Shown here: in pieces, positions 1-11,068 of the stretch
Layout of the letters: every line of letters starts with the position of its first letter
Position numbering within the stretch: the first letter of the stretch is position 1
Assembly (NCBI GenBank): GCA_964019415.1
Contig: OZ025875.1
Coordinates: 6,092,806 to 6,156,805, forward strand
DNA from: Ianthella basta
Lineage: Eukaryota; Porifera; Demospongiae; Verongiida; Ianthellidae
Length of the DNA: 64,000 bases
Direction: 5' to 3'
Translations under genes and position numbers: made by a program
The notes under the pieces: model-generated
What the model saw: the letters and a program-made list of their open reading frames with translations, nothing else
Told to the model about the DNA's origin: nothing
Database searches by the model: none

Positions 1-649
1 TCTTGCTGATATAACAGAGGCAGACAATGGGCACAATGATGCTGACAAGGACAGGTGTGAGCCCTCCAAAGATGGTCCATGTAGCTAAGAAAACATAACG
101 AGCTTGACGAATAATGGTACTGTTAGTATCAGGGAAACAGGCCACACCGTGGACAAACTGGGCTTCATAGACATAAGGAAGTATGACATAGAGGCTTAAA
201 ATCATGGGCACAAGCCACAGGATAGGAATGATGACTGCAGCTGTACACCAGTTAATGGTCTTCTTGCCGAACCTCACTATGGCCAGAATTGAAAATGAAA
301 ATGCTGCCAGACTCCACAGTCTTGCTATCACTCCTGTGGCAAAACTCCACAGGTACATTCTGCATAGGTACCGTGGTGAGGGGGAATGTGTGCTCACTGC
401 TATAAGGACAGTAGCAGTGCACATCATAAACATCAAACTCACTGCCACGAGAAGCCCTGCCAGCAGAAGGTTGATGAGGAACAGGCGAACTAACCTGGGA
501 ATTGATGTGGCCATCAGGAGTGCTAAGATAGTGAATACAATCAGGGCACCGGCCACAGCTGTTGTCAAAGCTAACAGAATGGAGTAGGCCATGAAGCCGG
601 GGCTGTTGAGGGAAGTGTCAATTGCTGATGAGGTGGTAGAGTTGTTCAT
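1..649 (-). CDS. GPCR-1, type I seven-pass receptor, 3' end outside window
   Basis: A rhodopsin-like G-protein-coupled receptor is predicted at the plasma membrane. The ATG is at 649-647 and the frame stays open to base 1, giving about 216 residues (TM1 to TM5), so the C-terminal third lies off the left edge. The start MNNSTT matches the MDNSS starts of the other loci and is followed by the shared NSPGFMAY block before TM1. The TM3 cysteine (RYLCRMY), the second-loop cysteine (ACFPDTN) and the TM5 proline block (IIVPIVCLCYISK) are visible. Where class A receptors have DRY this family has VRF. It is closest to GPCR-5, 7, 11 and 13. The family assignment rests on topology and loop cysteines; the ligand is unknown. 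Confidence 0.8.
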   Translation of the reverse strand, partial: MNNSTTSSAIDTSLNSPGFMAYSILLALTTAVAGALIVFTILALLMATSIPRLVRLFLINLLLAGLLVAVSLMFMMCTATVLIAVSTHSPSPRYLCRMYLWSFATGVIARLWSLAAFSFSILAIVRFGKKTINWCTAAVIIPILWLVPMILSLYVILPYVYEAQFVHGVACFPDTNSTIIRQARYVFLATWTIFGGLTPVLVSIIVPIVCLCYISK

Positions 650-1560
650 ACTGGTGTTCGTGTGAATATCTCAAGCTCTATACTGTGTCTTTTCTCTTGC
701 TTCAACTGACGCTTTCAAAGAGGGCAATAGTTATACAGGTTTGGGTGTGTGGCAGAATGCGAGCCCTCTCCATATAAGGAGAGAGAACCTTGTACCTGCT
801 ATTGTTGCCTGCTTACCGCATGGTTAACTACATGGCAAAGTTTATACACAAACATAACCTACACAGCTGCTCAGACAATTATGTATTCCTTACAAGGTTA
901 CCAATACAATACTGTTATGAAATGCCTTCCCAAGTATCACAGCACCCTTACATACATAGACAAGCCTCTAGTCCCTACTTAGTTATCTGTGCCCTATAGC
1001 TGTGTACCTACGCATGGGTGACATAATAACAGAGTGGGCTACAACAGCCAGACTATAATAATATTTGTATTGGCAGTTGAGAATATGGCAGTTGAGTTTT
1101 CATAAAGGAACCTTTGCCGTTAATATCATCAGCACACTATGAATATCATTACTGTATTAGATTTGAGTCTGCCCTCAACCCATTTACATATTTGTATACA
1201 AGACACTCAAGGAGTGTGCTCATGCAGTTACAGCTGTTACTAAGTTGAGACCCGGTGCCCCTGTCTCCATAGCTACCGCAACATTATTTCTTCCTCAGTG
1301 TGTCCAGTGAAGGCCTGTGTTGTCCATATATATATGGAAGGTCTGAAGATGGTCTTGCAGAACTAGGTCACAACTCTGGGGCTCACACCAGAGTTGTGGC
1401 AACATGTCCTGTCCTGCAAGGCTTATAGGTGGGACCCACACTGCAACATGTGGGAAGAGTATACATACAGAGTGACATTGTCAGTCAGTTACACTCCTAA
1501 AAGTTAACAGCCTCAACATTCCAACCTCAAATATATATGGGAACAGAATGGGCTTCTTAT
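650..1560. other. 5' flank of GPCR-1 and spacer
   Basis: The first 170 bases repeat the upstream flank seen at most loci: a stretch like GAGGGCAATGGTTCTTATACAGG, then a TATATGGA-like box and AGAGAACC. It probably carries the receptor promoter. The rest shows no gene; the short ORFs here have no family resemblance. Confidence 0.4.
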
Positions 1561-1567
1561 GAATCTT

Positions 1568-1569
1568 TT

Positions 1570-1638
<69 letters not shown>

Positions 1639-1650
1639 CGTGTGCATGTG

Positions 1651-1722
<72 letters not shown>

Positions 1723-1765
1723 GTGTGTTGTGTGTGTGTGTGTCAGTGAGTGTGTGTGTGTGCAT
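1568..1765. repeat. (TG)n microsatellite
   Basis: About 190 bases of TG dinucleotides, interrupted by short GCATG and TATG units. Long His/Thr or Val/Cys ORFs across it are translations of the repeat. Confidence 0.95.
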
Positions 1766-2903
1766 TTGTGTGGGGGAAGACTGTACATACAGAGTGACAA
1801 TGTCAGTCAGTTACACTCCCTAATGTATTGCATTACTGTATGATTGTAGTATTAACACTTTCACATGGAGTATACAATAACTGTACACACAAATACATGT
1901 AGTATAAAAGCAGATAACGACCTGCATATCATGGCTGCATGCATGCCTGAGTACATAACTAATATATAGAATTACCTTACGGCCATTCTAAAGTAATTGG
2001 GCTGCATCCGTTGTCATTCTTTTCACCATATCAGTTTCCAGTACACAAAATGCCCTCCATTCATGCCTACAAATTGCTTGCATGCCTCACGTACTGTGCA
2101 CCACAGCTAGAACTGTATATAATGTATATTATAATAGGGTGTACAGTGCTATAGTATAATTAATACTTATATATATTTCAGTTTGTTTGTTTGTTTGTTC
2201 GTTCGCGATTCGGGCAAAAGCTACTGCACAGGGCGCCACCAAACTCTCAGACATTATAAACTAGGGCTCTAGAAGTGTCCTCCATGGGTTGAAATCACCC
2301 ATGGCCAGCTTGCAGTTCCTGAAGAGATATCCTTCAATTCACACAAAAAGCATACCAATAGTAGCTGAGTAAAGGGACTATAAATTTGCTGTATCCTACG
2401 TATATATCACAACTGCAGTAGGTGTGAGTGACATGCAAGAAATGAACACTTGTCACAGCCCAGTCGGTGATTTGGACCATGCCATGCCATGCCATACCAT
2501 ACTGTGTCATGCCATACCAAATAAGCAAGTTTTCATATACTGTAGCTATTGAAAAGATCCTTAGGGCAAGAAGTGCAATATTATGCAGAATAGTGTTGGC
2601 ATGAGTGCGATATACTAATGGAAGTATATACAACTTGCTGATATCATGAGTACATACTGTATATTCCATATGTATAATACACTGTGGTGGATATGTGTGT
2701 ATACCACCTGTTATGGTAAAGTGGACAGAACTTTGTCAACATTCAATAACTCAAACACAGGACTGCTAAAGAGTGAGAGGTACAGGGACATGTACACAGT
2801 TGGTGAAATAGCTGCATGCACACAGGTAAGTCTATTCCTTCTTGATATTTGTGTCTATTGCTTGACTACTGTCAGTGCTTGTGATTCTTTACTGTGTAAC
2901 AGC
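1766..2903. other. Spacer downstream of GPCR-2
   Basis: No gene is seen. At about 2,480-2,522 is a short CCATG/CCATAC pentamer run that is greatly expanded at the matching place beside GPCR-4 and GPCR-10. From about 2,580 to 2,903 the sequence is nearly the same as the 3' flanks of GPCR-4 and GPCR-10 (11,400-11,700 and 26,570-26,885), so it probably contains the shared 3' UTR. Confidence 0.5.
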
Positions 2904-3821
2904 TTATCTATGCAGCCAACTACAAGTGATAATTTTCTTGACCTGTTCTCGCACAGGTTTCAAGTAGACCATGATGATGATGGGAGTGGGGAGGAGGGAG
3001 ACAGTAGCAGAGCCATAACCTAGATACACTCCAGGTGCTTCTGAGTTGAAACTCAGTAGGGCTGGGAGGGCCTGACCTGCAAAGTTGATGCCACCACCAA
3101 CCACAAGGAAGAGGGAGAGCTTGGCCATTGCCCTTCGGTACTTTGTCCCTTCTGTGACAATGTTCTTTCGTACGTAACAGAGACAGACAATGGGTACAAC
3201 AATGTTGACTGTCAGTGGTGTGAGCCCTCCAAAGATGGCTAGCACGGTAAAGAAAGTGTGACGAGCTTGAATGATGATGGTGTTCTCTCTATCAGGGAAG
3301 CAGACCACACCGTGGACAAACTGCACTTCATAGACGTAATGAATAAAGACACAGATGCTTACGATCATGGGTCCTAGCCACAAGATAGAAATGATAACTG
3401 CAGCACAATGTAAGCTGATGGTCTTCTTGCCAAACCTCAGAATGGCCAAGATTGTGAACGAAAATGCAGCAAGGCTCCACAGTTGTGTTGCCGTACTTGT
3501 GACAAAGCCCCACAGGTACACTCTACACATGTACAGGTGAAGTGGTCCGGGGTGAAGTGCACTCATATTGATGAAGGCAATAGAAGTGATGTCTATCATC
3601 ACTAAACTTGCTGCCGTTTGAAGCCCTGCTATCAGAAAGTTGATGAGGAAGAGACGAACTGGTCTGGGAACTGAGGTGGCCATCAGGAGTGCTATGATGG
3701 TGAATCCAGTCATCACACAAGCCACAACTGTTGCTATGGTCAGCACAATACTGTAGGCCATGAAGCCAGGGCTGTTGAGTGAAGTGTCATTTGCTGGCAG
3801 AGAGGCAGTGGAGTTGTCCAT
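2904..3821 (-). CDS. GPCR-2, type II seven-pass receptor
   Basis: This intronless ORF of 305 residues begins MDNSTASLPANDTS, with NST and NDT glycosylation sequons before TM1. Seven hydrophobic segments follow. Cysteines before TM3 (HLYMCRVY) and in the second loop (VVCFPD) could form the class A disulphide, and TM5 has IVVPIVCLCYV. The DRY position reads LRF and the NPxxY position reads TPIIIMVY. The tail ends near a cysteine (ITCSWLHR) that might be palmitoylated. Length matches the other loci (305-323). It keeps a CGA arginine codon in the YRRAMAKL motif that is a stop in its relative GPCR-4. It is probably functional; the ligand is unknown. Confidence 0.85.
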   Translation of the reverse strand: MDNSTASLPANDTSLNSPGFMAYSIVLTIATVVACVMTGFTIIALLMATSVPRPVRLFLINFLIAGLQTAASLVMIDITSIAFINMSALHPGPLHLYMCRVYLWGFVTSTATQLWSLAAFSFTILAILRFGKKTISLHCAAVIISILWLGPMIVSICVFIHYVYEVQFVHGVVCFPDRENTIIIQARHTFFTVLAIFGGLTPLTVNIVVPIVCLCYVRKNIVTEGTKYRRAMAKLSLFLVVGGGINFAGQALPALLSFNSEAPGVYLGYGSATVSLLPTPIIIMVYLKPVREQVKKIITCSWLHR

Positions 3822-5570
3822 AATGGTATATATACATGTGAAGAATGTAAGTTCTACACTGTATACTCTCCCTCAAAGAGGGCAATGGTTCTTATACAGG
3901 TGTGAGTGTGCACCAGAATGTCAGCCTCTCCGTATATGGAAAGAGAATTTGAAACTTGCAGCAGCTGCTATTGTTGCCTGCTTATATGCAGTTATGACCT
4001 GGCTAACATAGTGAAGTTAATAGTATACATATTCATATACCCACACAGCTACAGATCCATTCATTCATGTCTGAATTCCTCGAAAGCTATGCAATATAAT
4101 GTTATATGTCATTGTATGCTGTGAATGCCTTTCCAAATATCTCTGCACCCACCAGGGCTAGCACTTGCAGACTTGTATGTATGCATATTATATGTAGTTA
4201 CAATTATTGTAGTTGCAGTTAATATATAGTAATATAATTTAATTAGTCATAAAGCTGTATCATTAATACACAACAGATCTAAATGTTATGGCTATTGCAT
4301 AGGGAGATGATTATATAGTATAGAGAATACATGACTTGTACTATCTGTAAAATGCTATAATTATATAAAGCATATTATTATTGGAAATCTCTTAACACAG
4401 TTTACTAATTGATATCATGTGAATATATATATACATCAACATCGCTACTCCTACACGTTAACACTTCTCATGTTCCAGGCAAGGAAATACAACATGATCT
4501 TGTCATATGAACCTCACTAATTTTATCACATGAACATGCACGGCAGTTGCAGTACCATATATATCCACTACAAATGCGAATGAATATATCAGATATATAA
4601 AATAATGCAGCTGTAAATATATGCAGTCTGTATGCAGTAGAATACTAAACCTTCTGTCCCTGAGCACACTCCATAGTGTGCATTGATCTAGACTCCTTTA
4701 TCTACAGATAGTTAGGTGCTATATTTCTTTTATCAGATGTGCGGTAGGGTTTATTAACTACCAGGTTTGTACTACTTCATGTGTCCTTGTTCCTTCCCTT
4801 GATCCTAGTTGCTACGTTACAGGGAATATATAGAAGATGGTGTACATAGACCACATTACAAGCACGTAATTGACCACTTCCTACTGTAGAACCTGATTGT
4901 ATTAACCCTCCTACCCTCCCATATACATTGTATATTCAAACATATATGCTTTTTAGGGCACATTTCCTTCCATAGAGTAAGGCAGACTACTGAGTTTGGT
5001 ATCATTTTGTTCACAGAAAAATGGAGTATCTGCTCATGAGGATGATTTTTGGTTTCCAATGACAACCGAGATGCAATCATACTAATACACAAAAATCTAA
5101 CGCAAAAAAAATACAGGCGATATATTTCAGAATTTTTGTAAGCTTTGTGGACAGGTGTGGAAGCATTTCAGTTACTTGTTGCATGCAGTCATGCACCTTT
5201 GAAATTCCCATATGCATGGGCATACATACGTAGGATGTTTTAGCACTGGTGTAGGTTGTGTCAGCTAGTTGGGAGACTGAAGGAAGATTTAGTACTATAA
5301 CAATTCTGAGCAAAAGAATCAATGTCTATTACTGATGGCCTTCTTGTATGGCTCCATCCATTTCTGACTGAGCTTCTGAATCAGATATTATCCCAATGAA
5401 CTTTGCACACATGTATGCTAACATTCCAAACGTGTTTAAAGCAGAAAGTGTAAATGTCGTGAAATTCTCTCTAAGTATCTCTACACAGGTCAACTGATTT
5501 GTGTATGCTTAGACAAGATTACTGTAGATTGATGATTGTAGCTGAAAGATGCAAACCATTTGAATTTGTT
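3822..5570. other. AT-rich spacer between GPCR-2 and the LINE
   Basis: The first 150 bases are the common GPCR upstream flank. From about 4,010 to 5,180 the sequence is AT-rich and not seen elsewhere in the window. From about 5,190 to 5,565 it again matches the spacer upstream of type II genes (compare 12,840-13,190 and 17,600-17,980). No convincing gene is seen. Confidence 0.45.
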
Positions 5571-7137
5571 ATGTAGTGACAACAGTACTAGAAGGTGATC
5601 TGGAGATGATGAAAGAGGAAGTAAGAAGTGTAAGGAGGTTGAAGATGAGAAAGGCACCTGGCATATGTGGGATAGTGTCAGAAATGCTAAAAGCAGGTGG
5701 TGAAGTGATGGTAGAGTGGCACGTGGATGGTGAAGATATTCAATCTGGTGTAGAGAGAGGGGGTAGTCCCAGAAGATTGGATAAAGGCAGTAATCATGCC
5801 TATTTTCAAGAAGGGCAGCAAACTAGATTGTGCAAACTACAGGGGAATAAGTCTATTGAGCGTTGTTGGCAAGGTGTTTGGGCGGATACTGAATGAGAGG
5901 GTGAAGGCAATAACAGATGTTAAAGTGATGGATGAGCAAGGAGGTTTCAGGGCTGGAAGAGGTTGTAATGATCAAATCTTTGTGGTGAAGCAAATTGTGG
6001 AGAAGACAACTGAGAAGAATAAGAAGACTTACATGGCTTTTTTGGATCTGGAGAAAGCTTACGACAATAGGGAGAAAGGGGGAGAAGATGTGGGTAGTGT
6101 TGGACAAGTATGGGATAAAGGGGAAGTTGCTTAGAGCTATTCAGGCATTGTATGTGGGCAGTAAGGCATGTGTAAAAGTTAGAGAATTAACATCAGAGGA
6201 GTTCGAGGTACGCAAGGGAGTGAGGCAGGGACGTACGCTGTCTCCACGGCTTTTTAATCTGTTTATGGACAATGTTATGAGGGAGGCAAGAGGACGTTTT
6301 GTGGGTGAGGTACAACTATCTACTGGTGAGGTTGGTGTACTACTGTTTGCAGACAACATGGTGGTGATGGCAAATTCTGAAGAGGGGCTGCAACATAACT
6401 TAAAGACAGTCAGTGACATGCTGAACAAATGGGAATTGAAAGTAAACTGGAAGAAGACTAAAGTGATGAGGGTAGCAAGGGACAGGGAAGAGTTTGAGGT
6501 GAAAATAGGAGATGAGGTCATTGAGCAGGTGGACACAATGAAGTACCTGGGAGTGATGGTTAGTAATGATGGAAGTATGGAGAAGGAAATAGAGGCTAGG
6601 ATAGGAAATGCAACACGAGTGATTGGAGGGATGAATGATGCCATCTTGAGAAGGAAGGAATTGAGTCAAAGTACCAAGATCAAAGTAGTGAATGCCACAA
6701 TGATGCCAGTGCTGATGTACGGGTGTGAGACGTGGAGCCTAACAAAGAAGCAACAATCAAAGGTACAAGCCTCACAAATGAATGTGCTAAGAGGATTGAA
6801 GGTGTGAATAGATTGGACAGAGTAAGGAATGCAGATATTAGGGAGAGGTTGAATCAAGAAGGTGTTTTAGATCTGGTGAAAAGGAGACAGGAGAGTTGGA
6901 AGGGCAGACTAGAATAAATGAGCTTTGAGAAGACAACGAAGAAAGTGTTTGTTGGAGAGATGGAGGGGAAAAGAGGAAGACCACGCTTAAGATGGATTGA
7001 CAATTTTAATTAACTATATGATAGCTACCTATTCTTTATGCTAACTCACTGTCTGCACTGTTTTAGTGTAAGAGGGATGACCTCCAGCATTGGAGATAAA
7101 TCCACTTTTGTGATTGATTGATTGATTGATTGATTGA
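5571..7137 (+). mobile_element. Degraded non-LTR retrotransposon (LINE), reverse transcriptase part
   Basis: Reverse-transcriptase motifs appear in order on the plus strand but in shifting frames. They are KAPG (about 5,655), PIFKKGS and NYRGISLL (5,796-5,860), GGFRAGRG (5,940), FLDLEKAYD with the first catalytic Asp (6,038-6,065), RQGRTLSP (6,220), FADNM (6,346), YLGVMVSNDG (6,545) and YGCETW (6,718). At least three frame breaks separate them, near 5,800, 6,065 and 6,800. The catalytic pair normally written FADD is FADN. No endonuclease domain is present, so the copy is 5'-truncated. It ends in a GATT/ATTG tandem tail (about 7,112-7,139), a common kind of LINE 3' end. It interrupts a spacer sequence that is continuous at 13,185-13,210 and 17,970-18,000. 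It cannot be active. Confidence 0.88.
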
Positions 7138-7139
7138 TT
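7112..7139 (+). repeat. (GATT)n tail of the LINE
   Basis: About seven GATT units directly follow the LINE 3' sequence, and the interrupted spacer resumes right after them. Confidence 0.85.
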
Positions 7140-7485
7140 CAATCTGAATGCCACAATACAGTACATATATAATCTGCCTATTGTGTTAATAGAATGAAAT
7201 TGCAATCTTAAACTATTGTACATTTGCACATGATGAAAGACATGCACGTACACAATGATCTGTTGTTAGTACACACAACAGAGATAATATTGAATGTGAA
7301 CCCTATACATAGTTGTATAATTGAACGAACATAGTATTCAGTGCCCGGGTATGTACTTGCAATCACAACTGTATTGATGTGCAGCCAGTATTATGCTGAA
7401 CATTAAACTAAGGAAGGTCTTTGAATAGCTTATAACAGCAAGACACATGTCATACAAGTCCATTCACACAAACACACCAATTGAA

Positions 7486-8203
7486 ATCAGTCAGCCTCAG
7501 TTAGCCACTGATAGACAAACGAGTATGCACACATACTATTAATATAGCAACACTACACATGAGTAGTTAAGGAACAATTGCATATAAGGAAGAGAGAATA
7601 TGCATAGCGCATGTCTGAGTGGGACAGCTCCATGTCTGAGAAGGAAACCTATACTATGCTAAATTAATCTGCATACTATTTAATGCTGTGCCATATTGCA
7701 CAGTTCAACATACTCAGATCTTTGCGTCCACTGATTGAATTACCTAATTATTCTGTCAGTACTTGTTGCACTTTCCATTCATTGTGTACCCACAATAGAT
7801 TTACTAAATCGGCCTGTCAATTTACTAAATCAGTCCGTCGATTTACTAAAACAGCCCGTCAATTTACTAAGTCTATGGTGTTTCCTGTAAATCGACAGCT
7901 TCGTCACCATTTTGGTACAAATGGCGCCCCATATCAGTCAGCCTCAGTTAACCACTGATAAACAAAGGAGTATGCACACATACTATTATTATAGCAACAC
8001 TACACATGAGTAGTTAAGGTACAACTGCTTATAAGTAAGAGAGAATATTTATAGCGCATGTCTGAGTGGGATGGCTAGATGTCTGAGAAGGAAACCTATA
8101 ATTATGCTAAATTAATCTGCATACTATTAAATGCTGTGCCATATTGCACAGTTCAGCATACTCAGATCTTTGCATCCACTGATTGAATTATGTAATTATC
8201 TAA
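7486..8203. repeat. Duplicated GPCR 3' flank with short tandem repeats
   Basis: The stretch 7,486-7,797 repeats as 7,935-8,240, starting TCAGTCAGCCTCAGTTA and running into the last codons of GPCR-3 (ACTTTCC-ATCATTGTGTACC). The first copy is therefore a severed GPCR 3' end with no receptor body. Between the copies, at about 7,798-7,880, are four imperfect units of roughly 20 bases built on TTTACTAAATC-GCCCGTCAA. Related TTTAGTAAATTGACTG units occur at about 23,065-23,100, the matching position beside GPCR-9. Confidence 0.75.
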
Positions 8204-9136
8204 TTACTTGTGGCACTTTCCAATCATTGTGTACCGTTGGTTGCAAGTCACAATCTTCTTGGCCTGCTCTCGCAATGGCTTCAGGTAGGCCATGATGATG
8301 ATGGGAGTGGGGAGGAGGGAGATGACAGCAGAGCCGTAGCTGAGATGCACTCCTGGTGCTTCTGAGTTGAAACTAAATAGGGCTGGAAGGATTTGACCTG
8401 CAATGTTGATGATGCCTCCCACTGCGAGGAAGAGGGAGAACTTGGCCATTCCCTTTCTGTACTGTGTCCCTTCAGTGACAATGTTCTTTTTGATATAACA
8501 GAGGCAGACAATGGGCACGATGATGCTGAGAATCAGTGGTGTGAGCCCTCCTAGAATGGCCCATGTGGCTAAAAAGGCATGAAAAACTGGCAGGATAATG
8601 GCGCCGTCAGTATCAGGAAGACATGCCACACCGTGGACCAACTGTATTTCATAGACATAAGGAAGTAAGATGTAAAGGTTTATAGTTATGGGTACAAGCC
8701 ACAAGATAACAATTGCAACTGCAGCACTCCACCAACTGATGGTCTTCTTGCTAAACCTCACAGTGGCCAAGATCATAAATGAAAATGCAGCCAGGTTCCA
8801 CAGTCTTGCCACCACTCCTGTACCAAACATCCATATATACACTCTGCACAGGTACTGTAGTTCACGATGATGTGGACTCACTGCTATGAATACAGTAGCA
8901 GTGCACAAAATGAGCATCACATTCACTGCCACTAGAAGTCCTGCCAGCAGAAGATTAATGAGGAAGAGGCGAACTGGTCTGGGAATTGATGTGGCCATCA
9001 GGAGTGCTAAGATAGTGAATCCAATCATCACAATGGCCACAACTGTTATCATAGTCAGCAGAATACAGTAGGCCATGAAGCCAGGACTGTTGAGGGAAGT
9101 GTCATTTGCTAGCAAAGTGGTAGAGGAGTTGTCCAT
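8204..9136 (-). CDS. GPCR-3, type III seven-pass receptor
   Basis: Intronless, 310 residues, beginning MDNSSTTLLANDTS. It has seven membrane segments, the TM3 cysteine in LQYLCRVY, the loop cysteine in VACLPDTD, and TM5 with IIVPIVCLCYIKK. It differs from the other subtypes by the first extracellular loop (SPHHREL), the SWWSAAVAIVILW block in TM4, and FSKK in place of FGKK after TM3. The tail ends VTCNQRYTMIGKCHK. It is the positional partner of GPCR-9 (about 15.2 kb to the right), with few amino-acid differences. It is intact and likely functional; the ligand is unknown. Confidence 0.85.
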   Translation of the reverse strand: MDNSSTTLLANDTSLNSPGFMAYCILLTMITVVAIVMIGFTILALLMATSIPRPVRLFLINLLLAGLLVAVNVMLILCTATVFIAVSPHHRELQYLCRVYIWMFGTGVVARLWNLAAFSFMILATVRFSKKTISWWSAAVAIVILWLVPITINLYILLPYVYEIQLVHGVACLPDTDGAIILPVFHAFLATWAILGGLTPLILSIIVPIVCLCYIKKNIVTEGTQYRKGMAKFSLFLAVGGIINIAGQILPALFSFNSEAPGVHLSYGSAVISLLPTPIIIMAYLKPLREQAKKIVTCNQRYTMIGKCHK

Positions 9137-9229
9137 AGCGATTGATGACTTGTATAAGCTCTGTATAAACTTGTTCTTCTAAGCTTGTTCTCCTGTTTTA
9201 AGGGACTATTTCATGGAGGGCAATTGTTC

Positions 9230-9480
9230 TTGCACAACTGTGGGTGTGTGCCAGCATACCAGCCTCTCCATATATGGAAGAGAACCTTGCAACTGATTTC
9301 AGAATGGTTCGCCAAAATGACAAATGAAAAATGGCAAATGGTAAATGGCAAATGGCATGACACCATAGTACAGTGTCTTAGTGTGATTGTCCTTAGTGGT
9401 GCATGTGAACGAGATGACATGGTGTGACCTAGGCCATTTGCTATTTACCATAAAATTTGATACTAAGTCTTACATTTGCC
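9230..9480. repeat. Left arm of an inverted repeat with AAATGGCA units (MITE-like)
   Basis: The arm begins with the GPCR upstream flank (GTGCCAGCATACCAGCCTCT), followed by CAGAATGGTTCGCCAAAA and several AAATGGCA/AAATGGTA units. It recurs in reverse orientation at about 10,228-10,453. The whole arrangement is repeated at 24,460-24,710 and 25,458-25,683. Confidence 0.8.
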
Positions 9481-9545
9481 AATCAGAATATTGCACAGAA
9501 GGGTATGTTTTGTGTAGTAGTTACGATATTATCACATTCACAAGT

Positions 9546-9749
9546 ATGAACAACTCTACCTTGCTGTCAGGTAATGACGCTTCCCTCAACAGCCCTGGCT
9601 TCATGGCCTACTGCATTCTGATGGCTGTGGTAACATATGTGGCCAGTCTCTTCATTGGAATCACCTACTTATCACTCCTGATGGCCACCTAAGTTCCAAG
9701 ACCACTCCACCTCTTCCTCATCAACCTTCTGCTGGCAGGGCTCCTATAG
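9546..9749 (+). pseudogene. Plus-strand GPCR 5' fragment, broken
   Basis: This is the only receptor sequence on the plus strand in the first copy. It reads MNNSTLLSGNDASLNSPGF, then TM1, and stops at TAA 9,690-9,692, where the other copy (24,776-24,979) has a serine codon. Homology to the TM2 block LFLINLLLAGLL continues to TAG 9,747-9,749 and then ends, so about 240 residues are missing. Its sequence is nearest to GPCR-15 (MDNSTLLPVNDTSLN). It lies head to head with GPCR-3 between the arms of an inverted repeat. Confidence 0.85.
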
Positions 9750-10227
9750 CATGCACAATGCCATTCATCAGGTCAGTGACTGTGCACATCTGATAGAAAT
9801 TATATACAGCTGCTGTACCAATGATATGTGCATGCATGAGCACAACTCTTCCATTCAGTCATGTATGTGTGTGTGAAAATCAATTGAGGTGACATTACTT
9901 GTGAATAAATTAATAATTGTAGGCATCAAAAATTATTCACGTTGAGCTGATTGTATTCATGAAAAAATTCTCTTATGATATTTATTGAAAACTAAACTGC
10001 CATGTATAGTGTGTGTGTACGTAACTCACCATGTTGTTAGACAGATCATGATCACATCAGTGCATATGATAAGCAGGTGTACAGTCAATTTCGGAATGGC
10101 TGGCAAAATGACAAATGGCACAAATGGCAAACACACAATGGCAAATGTAAGTACCTGGGTATATCAATATTTATGGCAAAGAGCAAATGGTGTAGGTCAT
10201 GATCATTGCACAAAGTCATAATATTAT
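9750..10227. other. Spacer inside the inverted repeat
   Basis: AT-rich, with no gene recognised. It is nearly base for base the same as 24,980-25,457. Confidence 0.4.
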
Positions 10228-10453
10228 AGTGTCCCACTTACCATGTCATTTCATTCACATGCACCACTGAGTACAATCGCATTAACACATTGTACTATGG
10301 TGTCATGCCATTTGCCATTTACCCTTTGCAGTTTTCCATTAATTTTGCCATTAATTTTGGCGAACCATTCTGAAATCAGTTGTCAGTATAGGTGTTGCAA
10401 GGTTCTCTTCCACATGGAGAGGCTGGTATGCTGGCACCCACCCACAGCTGTAT
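10228..10453. repeat. Right arm of the inverted repeat (reversed GPCR upstream flank)
   Basis: Reverse complement of about 9,238-9,420 with indels. TTTTGGCGAACCATTCTG and AGAGGCTGGTATGCTGGCAC mirror the left arm. In this orientation it would precede a plus-strand receptor, but none follows. Confidence 0.8.
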
Positions 10454-10641
10454 AAGAACAAACATACCGCAAAATACAAACAAGCCCATGCACCACCCTT
10501 AAGTACCACTCCTGTGTTCCTTGTGAATTATGGTATTCATGCAAAGCAAAATTGCAGGACATTCCTTGATCATCCTGTTCTTGTGCAGTGTCCTAACCAT
10601 TGCACTTGTGCATGAACACACACGCTGCCACTCAGTAGACA

Positions 10642-10647
<6 letters not shown>

Positions 10648-10699
<52 letters not shown>

Positions 10700-10706
10700 C
10701 ACACAT
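10648..10706. repeat. (CA)n microsatellite
   Basis: About 28 CA units. It recurs at 25,878-25,941 with a few more units. Confidence 0.95.
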
Positions 10707-11068
10707 GAATGATGGCTCAGGGAATTGCCAGCTAGGAGTTACTGTGCATTAATGATAACGTATCAATTCAGAGGGGCTCAAAGGTAGAATAAATGCACTT
10801 TCAGCAACCATCAGACCGTGTAGCGACATATCAAGTTCAATCAAGTCTCATGCACCTACCAACCTACACTGCTTACTGCCACTTACTATATTACAGTATG
10901 TAATACAGTACATGTATATACAACTATGTGGGCTTTTCTTCCCCCTTCCCCTCCTTTCCCTTATACTGTGTGTGTGTTGGTACTGATCTGCATGAGTGCC
11001 TTTTAAAGTAGCCCAAGGTGAAATATATAGGATGTCCATATATGGAGGTTTGTGCATAACATATACAC

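Noticed and set aside
204-587. 127-residue plus-strand ORF (MGTSHRIGMM), repeated at 14,365, 19,114, 29,536 and 34,263
   Set aside because: Exactly antisense to type I receptors. It is conserved only because the receptor is duplicated, and has no own family or flanking signals.
1481-1843. His/Thr and Val/Cys ORFs
   Set aside because: Translation of the TG microsatellite.
6141-6644. 167-residue minus-strand ORF
   Set aside because: Shadow of the LINE reverse-transcriptase frame.
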